Shown here in pieces: positions 5,219 to 6,350 of a stretch of 6,350 bases of DNA (the stretch's first letter is position 1; the number at the start of each line of letters is the position of its first letter). The notes under the pieces were generated by a model. It was not told the DNA's origin and did not search any database. It worked only from the letters and a program-made list of their open reading frames with translations. Location of the stretch: contig CAUBKG010000083.1 of NCBI GenBank assembly GCA_958436475.1, forward strand, positions 1 through 6,350. The letters are read 5' to 3'. The translations under genes and the position numbers were made by a program. This stretch comes from an uncultured Clostridia bacterium. Lineage in GTDB: Bacteria > Bacillota > Clostridia > Oscillospirales > Acutalibacteraceae.

Positions 5219-6350
5219 ATGGATTATGCATCGGAATCGCTGAAACGGCATTATGAATGGAAGGGGAAAATCGAAGTGGTCTGCCGGGCGCCGCTCGAAA
5301 CGAAAGACGACCTTTCGCTCGCGTATACGCCGGGCGTCGCGCAGCCCTGCCTCGAAATTCAGAAGGATATCGATAAAAGCTATGAGCTCACCCAGCGCTC
5401 CAATCTGGTCGCCGTGGTGACGGACGGAACCGCCGTTCTCGGGCTCGGCGATATCGGCCCGGAGGCCGGCATGCCCGTGATGGAAGGCAAATGCGCGCTT
5501 TTCAAGGCCTTCGGCGATGTAGACGCCGTTCCGCTGTGCGTCCGTTCCAAAGAGGTGGAGGATATCGTAAACACCGTCCGCCTGCTCGCGGGCAGCTTCG
5601 GGGGCATCAACCTCGAGGATATCTCCGCGCCGCGCTGCTTCGAGATCGAGCGCCGCTTAAAGGAATGCTGCGATATCCCTATTTTTCACGATGACCAGCA
5701 CGGCACGGCAGTTGTCACCCTGGCCGCTATGCTAAATGCACTCAAGCTCACAGGCAAAAAGCTCGGGGAGATCCGCGTGGTCACGAGCGGAGCGGGCGCG
5801 GCGGGCATCGCCATCATCCGCCTGCTCATCGCCATGGGCTTAAAAGACGTGATCCTGTGCGACCGCGCAGGAGCCATTTATGAAGGCCGCGAGGGCCTCA
5901 ACAAAGAAAAGCAGGAAATGGCGGCCGTCACCAACCGCGAGCACCGCAAGGGAACACTTGCAGAGGTGCTTTGCGGAGCGGATGTGTTTATCGGCGTATC
6001 CGCGCCTGGATGCGTCACGCCCGAAATGGTGAAGAGCATGAACCGCGATCCTATTCTCTTCCCCATGGCAAACCCTGTACCGGAAATCATGCCGGAGCTC
6101 GCACGGGAAGCGGGCGCGGCTGTTGTTGGCACCGGGCGGAGCGACTTCCCGAACCAGATCAACAACGTGCTGGCCTTCCCCGGCATTTTTCGCGGAGCGC
6201 TGGATGTTCGCGCGAGCGATATCAACGACGAAATGAAGATCGCCGCGGCGCGTGCCATCGCTTCCTTTGTAACGGACGATAAGCTTTCCCCCGATTATAT
6301 CATCCCGAGCGCGCTCGACCGGAACGTGGCGCGCGCGGTGGCGGATGCGG
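5219..6350 (+). CDS. Malic enzyme (malate dehydrogenase, decarboxylating), 3' end cut
   Basis: Soluble enzyme that converts malate to pyruvate and CO2 while reducing NAD or NADP. The window holds 377 codons; single-domain bacterial malic enzymes of the YtsJ/MaeB kind run to about 390-400, so only the C-terminal tail is missing. Visible motifs are AYTPGVA with expected catalytic Tyr36, VTDGTAVLGLGDIGPEA (67-83), MEGK with expected catalytic Lys91, INLEDI with metal ligands Glu133 and Asp134, FHDDQHGTA with Asp159, the Rossmann loop GAGAAG (191-196), and GRSDFPNQINNVLAFPGIFRGA (306-327). Asp215 at the end of the second Rossmann strand (ILCDR) hints at NAD preference, but this is not proof. The start MDYASESLKRHYEWKGKIEV matches the family N-terminus. 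Its ribosome site AAAGG sits rather far upstream (13 bases). An in-frame ATG at 5183 lies in the leader hairpin loop and would add 12 unfamily-like residues. Probable promoter at 5109-5117. Confidence 0.96.
   Translation, partial: MDYASESLKRHYEWKGKIEVVCRAPLETKDDLSLAYTPGVAQPCLEIQKDIDKSYELTQRSNLVAVVTDGTAVLGLGDIGPEAGMPVMEGKCALFKAFGDVDAVPLCVRSKEVEDIVNTVRLLAGSFGGINLEDISAPRCFEIERRLKECCDIPIFHDDQHGTAVVTLAAMLNALKLTGKKLGEIRVVTSGAGAAGIAIIRLLIAMGLKDVILCDRAGAIYEGREGLNKEKQEMAAVTNREHRKGTLAEVLCGADVFIGVSAPGCVTPEMVKSMNRDPILFPMANPVPEIMPELAREAGAAVVGTGRSDFPNQINNVLAFPGIFRGALDVRASDINDEMKIAAARAIASFVTDDKLSPDYIIPSALDRNVARAVADA

Noticed and set aside
5206..5256. A 16-codon frame starting at an ATG just before the malic enzyme start
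   Set aside because: It overlaps the ribosome site and the gene start in another frame, has no spaced Shine-Dalgarno of its own, and is most likely chance.

Overview
The window reads as part of a fairly GC-rich Firmicute chromosome, probably a gut-type clostridium of the Oscillospiraceae/Ruminococcaceae kind. This is inference from three things: strong AGGAGG-type ribosome sites, an MBOAT/DHHW-protein gene pair of the sort common in Clostridia, and a small single-domain malic enzyme. All four genes lie on the + strand. No rRNA, tRNA, CRISPR array, phage gene or transposase was seen.

Layout: positions 1-195 hold a hairpin that probably ends an upstream gene and a leader with no convincing promoter. 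Genes at 196-1662 and 1681-3075 form a tight two-gene unit: an AlgI-like MBOAT membrane acyltransferase, then a membrane-anchored DHHW (AlgJ/AlgX-like) protein. Together they are expected to move an acyl group, usually acetyl, across the membrane onto a surface glycan. An intrinsic terminator follows at 3090-3127. A monocistronic gene at 3285-4769 encodes a tandem-domain PPK2 polyphosphate:AMP phosphotransferase. A 449-base AT-richer gap (4770-5218) carries several hairpins and an imperfect 30-base inverted repeat. The last gene, from 5219 and cut by the window edge, is a malic enzyme lacking only its last few residues.

Functionally the window has three separate units: surface polysaccharide O-acylation, recycling of AMP to ADP with polyphosphate, and oxidative decarboxylation of malate to pyruvate. 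Nothing in the sequence links them into one pathway. The coding genes are recognisable family members. The least explained parts are the gap at 4770-5218, the malic enzyme leader, and the Pro/Thr-rich insert in the DHHW protein. I did not find convincing evidence of a new system.
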